From contig NZ_JAMSLX010000004.1 of assembly GCF_023806085.1 (NCBI RefSeq), positions 221,080-285,079 of the forward strand: a DNA stretch of 64,000 nt. The letters are read 5' to 3'. Positions 57,244 through 64,000 of this stretch are shown here, piece after piece. The stretch comes from Hephaestia sp. MAHUQ-44 (GTDB lineage Bacteria > Pseudomonadota > Alphaproteobacteria > Sphingomonadales > Sphingomonadaceae). The notes under the pieces are model-generated. The model saw nothing but the letters and a program-made list of their open reading frames with translations. It was not told the origin of the DNA and did not search any database. The position numbers and the translations under genes were made by a program. Numbering within the stretch: position 1 is the stretch's first letter; each line of letters begins with the position of its first letter.

Positions 57244-57372
57244 GAAACCCCCTGAACTCGGCGTATTGTCTCGCCCAAACACTAAGTTAGGGTGTGGTTC
57301 GGCGCAACCCCGGCCACGACGGCGGCGGGGCTGTCGACAGGGGCGTTGACAGGCGCGCCACGGGGCGGCATT

Positions 57373-57396
57373 GGACCGCCCTCGCTTCGGCGGTCC
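57373..57396. other. Hairpin immediately upstream of tRNA-Tyr
   Basis: GGACCGCC (57373-57380) and GGCGGTCC (57389-57396) form an 8-bp perfect stem ending 3 bp before the first tRNA base. It may lie in the precursor and affect 5' processing, or be a chance palindrome. Confidence 0.45.
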
Positions 57397-57399
57397 TTG

Positions 57400-57485
57400 G
57401 GACAGGTGGCCGAGTGGTTAATGGCAGCAGACTGTAAATCTGCCCGCGAGAGCGTACGCTGGTTCGAATCCAGCCCTGTCCACCA
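57400..57485 (+). tRNA. tRNA-Tyr (anticodon GTA)
   Basis: An 86-base class II tRNA. The acceptor arms GGACAGG and CCTGTCC pair fully; the anticodon loop is CTGTAAA with GTA; the long variable arm and the T loop GGTTCGAATCC are present; discriminator A and an encoded CCA follow. Confidence 0.97.
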
Positions 57486-57534
57486 CCGCCGAAGCGCCGT
57501 CGTCATCACTTAAGCGATGCGACGGGCCGGCGCC

Positions 57535-57687
57535 TCAGCGGCGCCCGTGATGGTCGCCCCGATCGTGATGCCCATGATGCCCGCGATGATGATCGCCCCA
57601 ATGGCCGGGGCGATCGTTGACGCAGCCGGTCAGCGCGAGCGCGCCCGTCAGCAGCCCGGCCGCGATCATGGTTTTGGCGATACGCAT
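57535..57687 (-). CDS. Small histidine-rich lipoprotein, 50 residues
   Basis: A short gene with a strong start: AGGAGAACGTC before ATG 57687. The signal MIAAGLLTGALALTGC has a good lipobox (LTGC, Cys22). The mature part is 29 residues with about ten histidines in pairs (HHRGHHGHHDRGDHH), suggesting binding of zinc, copper or nickel at the membrane surface. It lies between two tRNA genes, alone on its strand. No family name is known to me; the metal role is inferred from composition. Confidence 0.68.
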   Translation of the reverse strand: MRIAKTMIAAGLLTGALALTGCVNDRPGHWGDHHRGHHGHHDRGDHHGRR

Positions 57688-57785
57688 GACGTTCTCCTGT
57701 TGCGTTGCTGACGCAATAGAGCGCCGCGCCGAGTGTATCGGTGCTGTATGACACGTGCAGCGAAATGACAGGGAAAGGCGGCGGT

Positions 57786-57859
57786 TGGAGCGGGTAGCGG
57801 GAATCGAACCCGCGTATTCAGCTTGGAAGGCTGCTGCACTACCATTGTGCTATACCCGC
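57786..57859 (-). tRNA. tRNA-Gly (anticodon TCC)
   Basis: A 74-base class I tRNA on the minus strand. GCGGGTA and TACCCGC form the acceptor stem; the anticodon loop CTTCCAA carries TCC; the T arm is GCGGGTTCGATTCCCGC; discriminator T and encoded CCA follow. Confidence 0.97.
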
Positions 57860-57962
57860 TCACCGGGCCGGACGTGCGGAACTAGCGGGCGGCGCGCGCC
57901 AGATCAAGCGGGGACGCGTGCTTCACGGCTTGATTACCATTAGCCGCTATCGCTCAGCGGGC

Positions 57963-59279
57963 ATGTTTCATGACAAATCTCTTGCCCGCACCGCGACCGC
58001 CGATCCGCGACCGGTATCGGCGGTCGGCCACGGCGTCGGGCTGGCCGGGCTGGTCGGGATGGTCGGCTGGTGCGCGATCGCGCGCTGGTTCGGGATGGAC
58101 GGCCCCTATGCCGCGCTGGTCAACGTGCTCGCCTGCGGGGTTCCGATGGTGCTCTGGGCGCTGGTCGTCGACAAGGTCCATCGCCGCGCCTCTACGGGCA
58201 TCGACTGGCAGGCGGTGCGGCCGTGGCGCGAGACGCTCGACGTCAGCCTCACCAAGCTTGCCGGGCTGTGGCTCACCTGGGGCGCGATCGCGATCATCTA
58301 TTTCACCTTCCGTTTCTATTGGGAGGATGGCTTCGCGTTTGCGATGGGGTGTCTGCAGGTCGCCGCACCCTTCGTGTTCGTGCTGTCGATTCCCTATGTG
58401 CTGTGGCTCGATCGCCGGCTGATCGATCCCAAGGACGGTGCCTATGCGCTCGGCGCCTGGCTGATGGGCACCGAGCCCGCCGACCCACAGGCGATCGCCA
58501 ACCATCTGCGCAGCTGGGCGGTCAAGGGCTTCTACCTCGCTTTCATGCTCGCGATCGTCCCCGGCGGGTTCGGCGATTTCATCCGCACCGATACGGGCGC
58601 GCTGTTCGACGATCCGGTCGCGCTCGCCAATTGGCTCATCACCTTCATGTTCGTCGTCGACGTGGGCTTTGCGACCGTCGGCTACATGCTGACGATGCGG
58701 CCGCTCGACGCGCATATTCGCACCGCCAATCCCTATGCCTCGGGCTGGACGGCGGCACTGATCTGCTATCCGCCCTTCATCCTGATGAACGATGGCGGCC
58801 CGCTCGATTACCGGATCGGCAATTTCAGCGATGGGAGCTGGATGCACTGGTTCGCCGGGCATCCGTGGCTGCTGAGTGCGACCGGGATCGTCCTCGTCCT
58901 GCTCACCGCGGTTTACGCCTGGGCGACGGTGGCGTTCGGGCTGCGCTTCTCGAACCTCACGCATCGCGGTATCCTGACCCACGGCCCCTATGCGCTGTCG
59001 CGCCACCCCGCCTATCTCGCCAAGAACCTGTTCTGGTGGTGCGCGACGCTCCCGTTCTTCACCACCGGCAGCCTCGTCGATGCCGCGCGCAACACGCTGA
59101 TCCTCGCGGTTGTCAGCGGGGTCTATTACTGGCGCGCCAAGACCGAGGAAAAGCACCTCAAGGCCGATCCCGATTACGTCGCTTATTGGCAATGGATGGA
59201 ACGCAACGGCCCGGTGCCGCGCTTCTTCAACTGGCTCCGGGGCGGGCTCGATCGCACAGCGCAGAGCAAAGCCGCATAG
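57963..59279 (+). CDS. Membrane protein with C-terminal ICMT/PEMT-like methyltransferase domain
   Basis: A 438-residue polytopic membrane protein with about ten hydrophobic segments. The last third carries the isoprenylcysteine methyltransferase-like motif (HGPYALSRHPAYLAKNLFWW, then YWRAKTEEKHL and YVAYWQWM), which binds S-adenosylmethionine in this superfamily. The large N-terminal membrane part is not seen in the usual 150-200-residue members. The methyl acceptor is unknown; small lipids or isoprenoids are possible. ATG 57963 is preferred over an upstream GTG at 57918. Confidence 0.78.
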   Translation: MFHDKSLARTATADPRPVSAVGHGVGLAGLVGMVGWCAIARWFGMDGPYAALVNVLACGVPMVLWALVVDKVHRRASTGIDWQAVRPWRETLDVSLTKLAGLWLTWGAIAIIYFTFRFYWEDGFAFAMGCLQVAAPFVFVLSIPYVLWLDRRLIDPKDGAYALGAWLMGTEPADPQAIANHLRSWAVKGFYLAFMLAIVPGGFGDFIRTDTGALFDDPVALANWLITFMFVVDVGFATVGYMLTMRPLDAHIRTANPYASGWTAALICYPPFILMNDGGPLDYRIGNFSDGSWMHWFAGHPWLLSATGIVLVLLTAVYAWATVAFGLRFSNLTHRGILTHGPYALSRHPAYLAKNLFWWCATLPFFTTGSLVDAARNTLILAVVSGVYYWRAKTEEKHLKADPDYVAYWQWMERNGPVPRFFNWLRGGLDRTAQSKAA

Positions 59280-59348
59280 GAACCCGGAGTCGAACGTGAT
59301 GCACTCTGTTATCCTGGACTCCTGCTTGCGCAGGAGCGCCCGCATGAA

Positions 59349-60722
59349 TCAGAATCGCGTCTCGCGATAGAGCCGGCAGACATCCTCGTCCCACGAGCCG
59401 CGATATTGATCGAGCAGCATCTGCGCAGGCACCTTGCCGGTCCGCACGATCTCGCGCAGCGGCTCGAGGAAGCCCGATTCGTTGTCGCCCGATGAATTGA
59501 GCCGGCCGCGCGCCGACAATCCGGCCGCGGCGATGTCGAGCACGTCGCCCGCAATGTCGCGCAAGCGGCCGCCGCCCGCGATCGGCGCGTCGAGCGCCAG
59601 CCTGGGCACCGCGTTCCGCAAATCCTCGCGTTCGTCCATCGTCCAATGTTTGACGACATCCCATGCCGCATCGAGCGCGCCCTCGTCGTAGAGCAGCCCG
59701 ACCCAGAACGCGGGCAGTGCGCAGATCCGCCCCCACGGCCCGCCATCGGCGCCGCGCATTTCGAGGAAGGTCTTGAGCCGCACCTCGGGGAAAGCGGTCG
59801 AGAGGTGATCGTTCCAATCGTCGAGCGTCGGTTTCTCGCCGGGCAGGACCGATAATTCGCCCTTCAGGAAATCGCGGAACGACAGCCCCGCGGCGTCGAT
59901 ATAGCGGCCCTCGCGATAGACGAAGTACATCGGCACATCGAGCATATAGTCGGCGTAGCGTTCGTAGCCGAAGCCAGCCTCGAACACGAACGGCAGCATG
60001 CCCGTGCGCGCCGGATCGGTGTCCGACCAGATATGGCTGCGATACGAGAGATAGCCATTGGGCTTTTTCTCGGTGAAGGGCGAATTGGCGAACAGCGCGG
60101 TCGCCAGCGGCTGGAGCGCGAGCCCGACGCGGAATTTCTTCACCATATCGGCTTCGGACGCGTAATCGAGATTGACCTGGATCGTGCAGGTCCGCAGCAT
60201 CATGTCGAGCCCCAGCTCGCCCACGCGCGGCATGTGCCGCAGCATGATCGCATAACGGCCCTTGGGCATCACCGGCAGCTCGGCGCGCGTCTTGTCGGGC
60301 CACATGCCGAGCCCGAGGAAGCCCAGCCCCAGCCGATCGCCGATCGCCTTCACCTGTTCCAGATGTCGCGCCGCCTCGGCGCAGGTCTGGTGCAAATTGT
60401 CGAGCGGAGCGCCCGAAAGCTCGAACTGCCCGGCGGGTTCAAGGCTGATCGCGCCGTCGGGGCCGGTCAGTGCGATGATCTTGCCCGCCTCCTCGACCGG
60501 CTGCCAGCCGAACTCGGTCAGCCCCGTCAGCAGATCGTGGATGCCGCCGGGTTCGTCATAGCTCGGGGCATGAAGGTCGCTCTTGGCGTAGACGAACTTC
60601 TCGTGTTCGGTGCCGATCCGCCAGCGCTCCTTCGGCTTCTCGCCTCGCGCGAAGCTGTCGATGAGCTGCGACCGGCTTTCGATCACCGCCGCGTGGCTGT
60701 CCGTCACGGTCTTGGTCGTCAT
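59349..60722 (-). CDS. gshA: Glutamate-cysteine ligase (plant/alphaproteobacterial type)
   Basis: A 457-residue ATP-dependent ligase for the first step of glutathione synthesis. Family blocks are WRIGTEHEKFVY, ISLEPAGQFELSGAP, the cysteine-site region CTIQVNLDY, and TFLEMRGADGGPWGRICALPA given here in part. The length is that of the class III enzymes. It lies head to tail downstream of rsmE with a 46-bp gap, and the two may be co-transcribed. Confidence 0.95.
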   Translation of the reverse strand: MTTKTVTDSHAAVIESRSQLIDSFARGEKPKERWRIGTEHEKFVYAKSDLHAPSYDEPGGIHDLLTGLTEFGWQPVEEAGKIIALTGPDGAISLEPAGQFELSGAPLDNLHQTCAEAARHLEQVKAIGDRLGLGFLGLGMWPDKTRAELPVMPKGRYAIMLRHMPRVGELGLDMMLRTCTIQVNLDYASEADMVKKFRVGLALQPLATALFANSPFTEKKPNGYLSYRSHIWSDTDPARTGMLPFVFEAGFGYERYADYMLDVPMYFVYREGRYIDAAGLSFRDFLKGELSVLPGEKPTLDDWNDHLSTAFPEVRLKTFLEMRGADGGPWGRICALPAFWVGLLYDEGALDAAWDVVKHWTMDEREDLRNAVPRLALDAPIAGGGRLRDIAGDVLDIAAAGLSARGRLNSSGDNESGFLEPLREIVRTGKVPAQMLLDQYRGSWDEDVCRLYRETRF

Positions 60723-60768
60723 GCGCGGGGATGTAGGGGAGGGCGGCGGGCGGCGCTAGACCAGAACG

Positions 60769-61512
60769 TCACCAGTCGCCCGCTGCGGCCATCCACAGGG
60801 CGATCGTTGCCGCCGCGGCGGTGTCGGCGCGCAGGATGCGCGGGCCAAGGCTGATGCCGATCGCCTGCGGCAAGGCACGAATCGCGGCGCGCTCGGCGTC
60901 ATCGAACCCGCCTTCGGGCCCGATCAGGATCGCGGCCGGGCCGGGGCGCGCGCGCATCGCCTCCAGCGCGGGGGCGCCACCGGTTTCGTCGGCAAAGAAC
61001 AGCGCGCGCTCGGCCGGCCAGTCGGCGAGCAGCGCGGTGAGCGTCACCGAGTCGCCAAGTTCGGGAACCGCGGTGCGTCCGCATTGCTCGGCGGCCTCGA
61101 TCATGTGCGCGCGCAGCCGCTCGTCCTTGATGCGATCGACGACGGTGCGCCGCGTCAGCACCGGCACCAGCCGCGCGACGCCCAGTTCGCAGGCTTTCTC
61201 GGCCACCCAGTCGATCCGGCCCTTCTTGATCGGTGCCGCGCACAACCAGAGATCGGGCACCGACTCGCGTTCGCGCAATTGCTCGGTCACGTCGAGGATG
61301 AGGTCGCGCTTGCGCACGGCGCGCGCGATGCCGAGCCACTCGCCGCTCACTCCATCGAACAGCTTGACCGGATCGCCATCCTTCAACCGCATCACCGACA
61401 GCAGATAATGCGCGGGCGCGCCGTCGAGCGGGATCGCGGCGCCCGCGTGCAGGGGCGAGTCGACGAACAGGCGCGGCGTCGATTGCGGCGGCCAGGCGGG
61501 GGTGGCGGGCAT
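60769..61512 (-). CDS. rsmE: 16S rRNA (uracil-1498-N3)-methyltransferase RsmE
   Basis: A 247-residue SPOUT methyltransferase. It has an N-terminal PUA-like domain (HYLLSVMRLKDGDPVKLFDG) and the C-terminal knot with the diagnostic LIGPEGGFDDAER and LGPRILRADTAA. It starts at ATG 61512; a 23-bp perfect palindrome lies 15 bp upstream and may control it. Confidence 0.95.
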   Translation of the reverse strand: MPATPAWPPQSTPRLFVDSPLHAGAAIPLDGAPAHYLLSVMRLKDGDPVKLFDGVSGEWLGIARAVRKRDLILDVTEQLRERESVPDLWLCAAPIKKGRIDWVAEKACELGVARLVPVLTRRTVVDRIKDERLRAHMIEAAEQCGRTAVPELGDSVTLTALLADWPAERALFFADETGGAPALEAMRARPGPAAILIGPEGGFDDAERAAIRALPQAIGISLGPRILRADTAAAATIALWMAAAGDW

Positions 61513-61527
61513 GGCGTTCGCTATAGA

Positions 61528-61550
61528 CTGTTTCAGTTATACTGAAACAG
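61528..61550. promoter_or_regulatory. 23-bp perfect palindrome between rsmE and the LolC/E-type gene
   Basis: CTGTTTCAGT-TAT-ACTGAAACAG: two 10-bp perfect arms around a 3-bp centre, in an AT-richer patch. It lies 15 bp before the rsmE start and 120 bp before the divergent permease gene. The form suits a dimeric repressor such as a TetR- or MarR-type protein, not encoded nearby; it is not followed by a T run. Confidence 0.6.
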
Positions 61551-61670
61551 CGACGGCCCCGGGCCGCCATCACACAAGTGGAATAAATTCTGGCCGGCCG
61601 CGCCGCGCGCGTCTGCCCCGAAAGCGAAACAGCTTGCGGCGTCCGGCGCGATCGGCAAGGGACTGGGGCC

Positions 61671-62912
61671 ATGCTTTCCCGGTTCGAACGGATGCTGATC
61701 GGGCGTTATCTGCTGCCCGGCGTGGGCGGGCGGATCGTGCTCCTCGTCGCCGCGATCGGGATGCTCGGTGTCACCATCGGCGTCGCCTCGCTGATCCTCG
61801 TGATGAGCGTGATGAACGGCGCCGAGGCGCGATTGGTGCAGCAATTCGCGAGCATCGACGGCGACGCCTCGATCACCCGGCCGGGGGCATTCCTCCAGGA
61901 TTGGCGCCAGCTCGCCGCTACCGCACGCGCCACGCCGGGCGTGGTGTCGGCCGGCCCCGCGATCGAACGCGGTGTCGTCGCCAGCGTCAATGGCCGCACC
62001 TATGCCGCCGATCTCCAGGGCCTGCCGCCCGATCGGCTCGCCACCAACCCGCTCGTCCAGCCGGGGCAGGCGCTCGTCACCGGCCATGCGCCGCAGGGCG
62101 ACGGCGAGATCGTGATCGGCAGCGGCCTTGCCGAACAGCTCGGCGTCTATGTCGGTGAGCCGGTGTCGCTGATGATGGTCCGTTTCGAGCCCGATGGTGG
62201 CATCGGCACCGATTTCTACAGCTTCCGCCTCGCCGGCATCTTTCATTCGGACAATGCCAAATACGATTCGACCCGCATCGTCGCGACGATGCCCGCGGTT
62301 CAGCGCATGGTCGGCGCGGGCGATGTCGTCAGCCGGATCGACATCACAACCAACGATTCGGAACATGCCGACCGCCTCCTCGCCCCGCTCAAGGCCAAGC
62401 TCGCCGGCACAGCGTCGCTCCAGACGTGGCGCGAGATGAACAAGGCGCTGTTCGATGCCCTCGCGGTCGAGCATGTGGGCATGTTCATCGTGCTGTCGCT
62501 GGTCGTGCTGGTTGCCTTGTTCAACATTATGTCGTCGCTGGTCATGCTGGTGCGCTCGCGCCACCGCGAGATCGCGATCGTCCGCACGATGGGCGCCTCG
62601 CGCGCCTCGGTGATCCGCATCTTCGTCGCAGTGGGCAGCGTGATCGGCGGGATCGGCACCGTCGTCGGGCTGGCGATCGGGCTCGGGCTGGTGCTGTCGA
62701 AGGCGCCGCTCTCGGCCGCGCTCGGCGCGCGGATGGCGGGCGACGCCGCGCCCAGCGGCTATGGCATCTTCCTCGACATGCCTTTCATCATCGGCCCGCT
62801 CGAACTCGTCGGCATCGTCGTGATGACGCTTGTCGGCACCGTGCTGGCGACGCTGTTCCCCGCCACCCGCGCCGCCGCGGTCGATCCGGCCGAAGTGCTG
62901 CGGTACGAATGA
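61671..62912 (+). CDS. LolC/E-type lipoprotein-releasing ABC transporter permease
   Basis: A 413-residue inner-membrane protein with the LolC/E topology: one helix near residues 20-45 (VGVTIGVASLILVMSVMNG region), a large periplasmic domain (about 50-265) and three C-terminal helices in an FtsX-like fold. It would extract lipoproteins for transfer to LolA. The usual ATPase partner gene lolD does not follow; instead ubiA overlaps its stop as ATGA. lolD must be elsewhere if this is the main Lol system. Confidence 0.87.
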   Translation: MLSRFERMLIGRYLLPGVGGRIVLLVAAIGMLGVTIGVASLILVMSVMNGAEARLVQQFASIDGDASITRPGAFLQDWRQLAATARATPGVVSAGPAIERGVVASVNGRTYAADLQGLPPDRLATNPLVQPGQALVTGHAPQGDGEIVIGSGLAEQLGVYVGEPVSLMMVRFEPDGGIGTDFYSFRLAGIFHSDNAKYDSTRIVATMPAVQRMVGAGDVVSRIDITTNDSEHADRLLAPLKAKLAGTASLQTWREMNKALFDALAVEHVGMFIVLSLVVLVALFNIMSSLVMLVRSRHREIAIVRTMGASRASVIRIFVAVGSVIGGIGTVVGLAIGLGLVLSKAPLSAALGARMAGDAAPSGYGIFLDMPFIIGPLELVGIVVMTLVGTVLATLFPATRAAAVDPAEVLRYE

Positions 62913-63823
62913 CCACGCCCGCCGAGATTGTCCCCGATACCCAGCATCGCGGTCTGGTTGGTGCGCTGCCGCCGCGGCTGCGCGCGTTCGCGCTGCTGGC
63001 GCGGTTCGATCGCCCGATCGGCTGGTGGCTGCTGTTCTGGCCGGGGGCATGGGGTGTCGCGCTCGCCGGCGGCGCCTTCAGCCGGTGGGAACTGCTGCTG
63101 TGGCTGTTGCTCGGCGCGATTGCGATGCGCGGCGCGGGCTGCGTCTATAACGACATCGTCGATCGCGATCTCGATCGCAAGGTCGCGCGCACGCGCGCGC
63201 GGCCGCTGGCCTCGGGGGGCGTCTCGCTCACCGCCGCATGGATCTGGCTGGTGCTGCTGTGCCTGATCGGGCTGGTCGTGCTGCTCCAGCTCTCGGCCTA
63301 TGCCGCGATCGTCGCGCTTGCCAGCCTCGCGCCCGTGGCGGCGTATCCGTTCATGAAGCGGATCACCTGGTGGCCGCAGGCATGGCTCGGGCTGGTGTTT
63401 TCATGGGCGGCGCTGGTCGGCTGGTCCGAGGTCGCGGGCGCGCTGACGCTGCCGGGGTTGCTCCTCTATGCCGGGGCGATCGCGTGGGTGATCGGCTACG
63501 ACACGATCTATGCGCTGCAGGATCGTGAGGATGACGCGCTGATCGGGGTGCGCTCGTCGGCGCTCAGGATGGGGCAGTATGTGCGTGGCGGCACCGCGGG
63601 CTTCTATGCCCTTGCGCTGGCGCTGTGGGCGGCGGCGATCTGGCAGGTGCGCGCCGATCCGCTCGCTTTTGTCACGCTCGTACCGGTCGCGCTCCATTTC
63701 TGCTGGCAGGTCGCGACGCTCCAGACCGATAACGGCGCCAACGCGCTCGATCGCTTCCGCGCGAACCGGTTCGCCGGGCTGCTGATGTTTTTCGGCTGCG
63801 TCGTCGTCGGTCAGGCGCTTTAG
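62909..63823 (+). CDS. ubiA: 4-hydroxybenzoate polyprenyltransferase
   Basis: A 304-residue inner-membrane prenyltransferase of ubiquinone synthesis. Both Asp-rich motifs are present, GCVYNDIVDRDLDRKVARTR and YDTIYALQDREDD, along with about eight helices and the early FDRPIGWWLLFWPGAWG. The start ATG overlaps the preceding stop (ATGA), which indicates co-translation with the LolC/E-type gene, a pairing without an obvious functional link. Confidence 0.94.
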   Translation: MTTPAEIVPDTQHRGLVGALPPRLRAFALLARFDRPIGWWLLFWPGAWGVALAGGAFSRWELLLWLLLGAIAMRGAGCVYNDIVDRDLDRKVARTRARPLASGGVSLTAAWIWLVLLCLIGLVVLLQLSAYAAIVALASLAPVAAYPFMKRITWWPQAWLGLVFSWAALVGWSEVAGALTLPGLLLYAGAIAWVIGYDTIYALQDREDDALIGVRSSALRMGQYVRGGTAGFYALALALWAAAIWQVRADPLAFVTLVPVALHFCWQVATLQTDNGANALDRFRANRFAGLLMFFGCVVVGQAL

Positions 63824-63843
63824 GTGAGCGGCACCGGCCCACT

Positions 63844-63870
63844 CCCCCACAAAGTAATACTTTGTGGGGG
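63844..63870. other. Long perfect hairpin after ubiA
   Basis: CCCCCACAAAGT (63844-63855) and ACTTTGTGGGGG (63859-63870) form a 12-bp perfect stem with loop AAT, 20 bp after the ubiA stop. No T run follows, so it may be a factor-dependent terminator, an mRNA-stabilising end or a mobile palindrome. Confidence 0.55.
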
Positions 63871-63927
63871 CCCTGATCTGCCCCCACCGAGTGGACCGAT
63901 TGGTTTGTTAGTGGATTAAAGCCGCTG

Positions 63928-63982
63928 CCGCCATATCCGGGCGGAGGTGGAGCGAAGCGGAACCGGATGCCGGATATGGCGG
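63928..63982. repeat. 13-bp inverted repeat at the right end of the window
   Basis: CCGCCATATCCGG (63928-63940) and CCGGATATGGCGG (63970-63982) are perfect inverted copies 29 bp apart. Nothing between 63871 and the window end looks coding. The pair may be a repeat element or lie in the control region of a gene beyond the edge. Confidence 0.5.
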
Positions 63983-64000
63983 TGTCGCCGTTTCCGGGGC

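Noticed and set aside
63968..64000. Possible new gene start at the right edge (ATGCCGGATATG)
   Set aside because: Only eleven codons are visible, no clear ribosome binding site precedes it, and the sequence is part of an inverted repeat.

Overview
The window is a gene-dense, GC-rich chromosomal segment of an alphaproteobacterium, most probably a member of the Sphingomonadales (Sphingomonas-like). The reasons are the oxidative xylose genes of the Caulobacter type, a Xanthomonas/Caulobacter-type TonB-dependent receptor, an atpHAGDC cluster whose delta subunit has the sphingomonad-like N-terminus, and small proteins typical of this group. I see no prophage, insertion sequence or CRISPR array.

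Layout. 1-5670: a sugar transporter (cut by the window edge) divergent from a secreted GH2 glycosidase, an SGNH esterase and a cupin/JmjC-like protein. 5640-7408: a TPR-like exported protein and a dienelactone hydrolase. 7631-12613: ATP synthase F1 genes atpHAGDC, with short hairpin elements in three of the gaps. 12698-13732: ada.

13778-40834 is a xylan/glucuronoxylan utilization region. It holds an MFS sugar porter, two LacI regulators, GH43, GH9, GH10, GH3 and GH67 enzymes, a two-domain esterase/deacetylase, a TonB-dependent receptor, and the oxidative xylose genes xylB, xylX and xylD. Inside it, divergent from the receptor, is an overlapping operon of two flavin-dependent tryptophan-halogenase-like proteins and a second cupin/JmjC-like protein, whose role in sugar uptake is unexplained. 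Seven operator-like palindromes, TGNTAGCGCTANCA or one mismatch from it, stand directly upstream of the transcription units of this region: MFS, GH43-GH9-lacI, the receptor, xylX-xylB-GH10, the divergent GH3 and GH67 units, and xylD. They define a LacI-type regulon that can be read from the sequence.

40867-45813: a 48-residue membrane protein, then a cobalamin riboswitch controlling btuB-btuF-btuC-btuD. 45897-46922: alanine racemase. 47035-54063: a second sugar-acid locus (two GntR regulators, a XylD-like dehydratase, an exported aldose epimerase, a FucP-type permease and an AraD1/GguC-type enzyme), which looks like oxidative L-arabinose or similar aldose catabolism. The remainder is housekeeping: a cold-shock protein with its own terminator, rlmB, an M28 peptidase, tRNA-Tyr, a histidine-rich 50-residue lipoprotein, tRNA-Gly, an ICMT-like methyltransferase, gshA, rsmE, a LolC/E-type permease and ubiA.

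How it fits together: the receptor and secreted hydrolases would import and cut glucuronoxylan fragments (GH67 removes glucuronate, the esterases remove acetyl groups, GH10/GH43/GH3 release xylose). Xylose is then oxidised by XylB, dehydrated by XylD and XylX, and passed to the TCA cycle. The xylonolactonase and the final semialdehyde dehydrogenase are not in this window.
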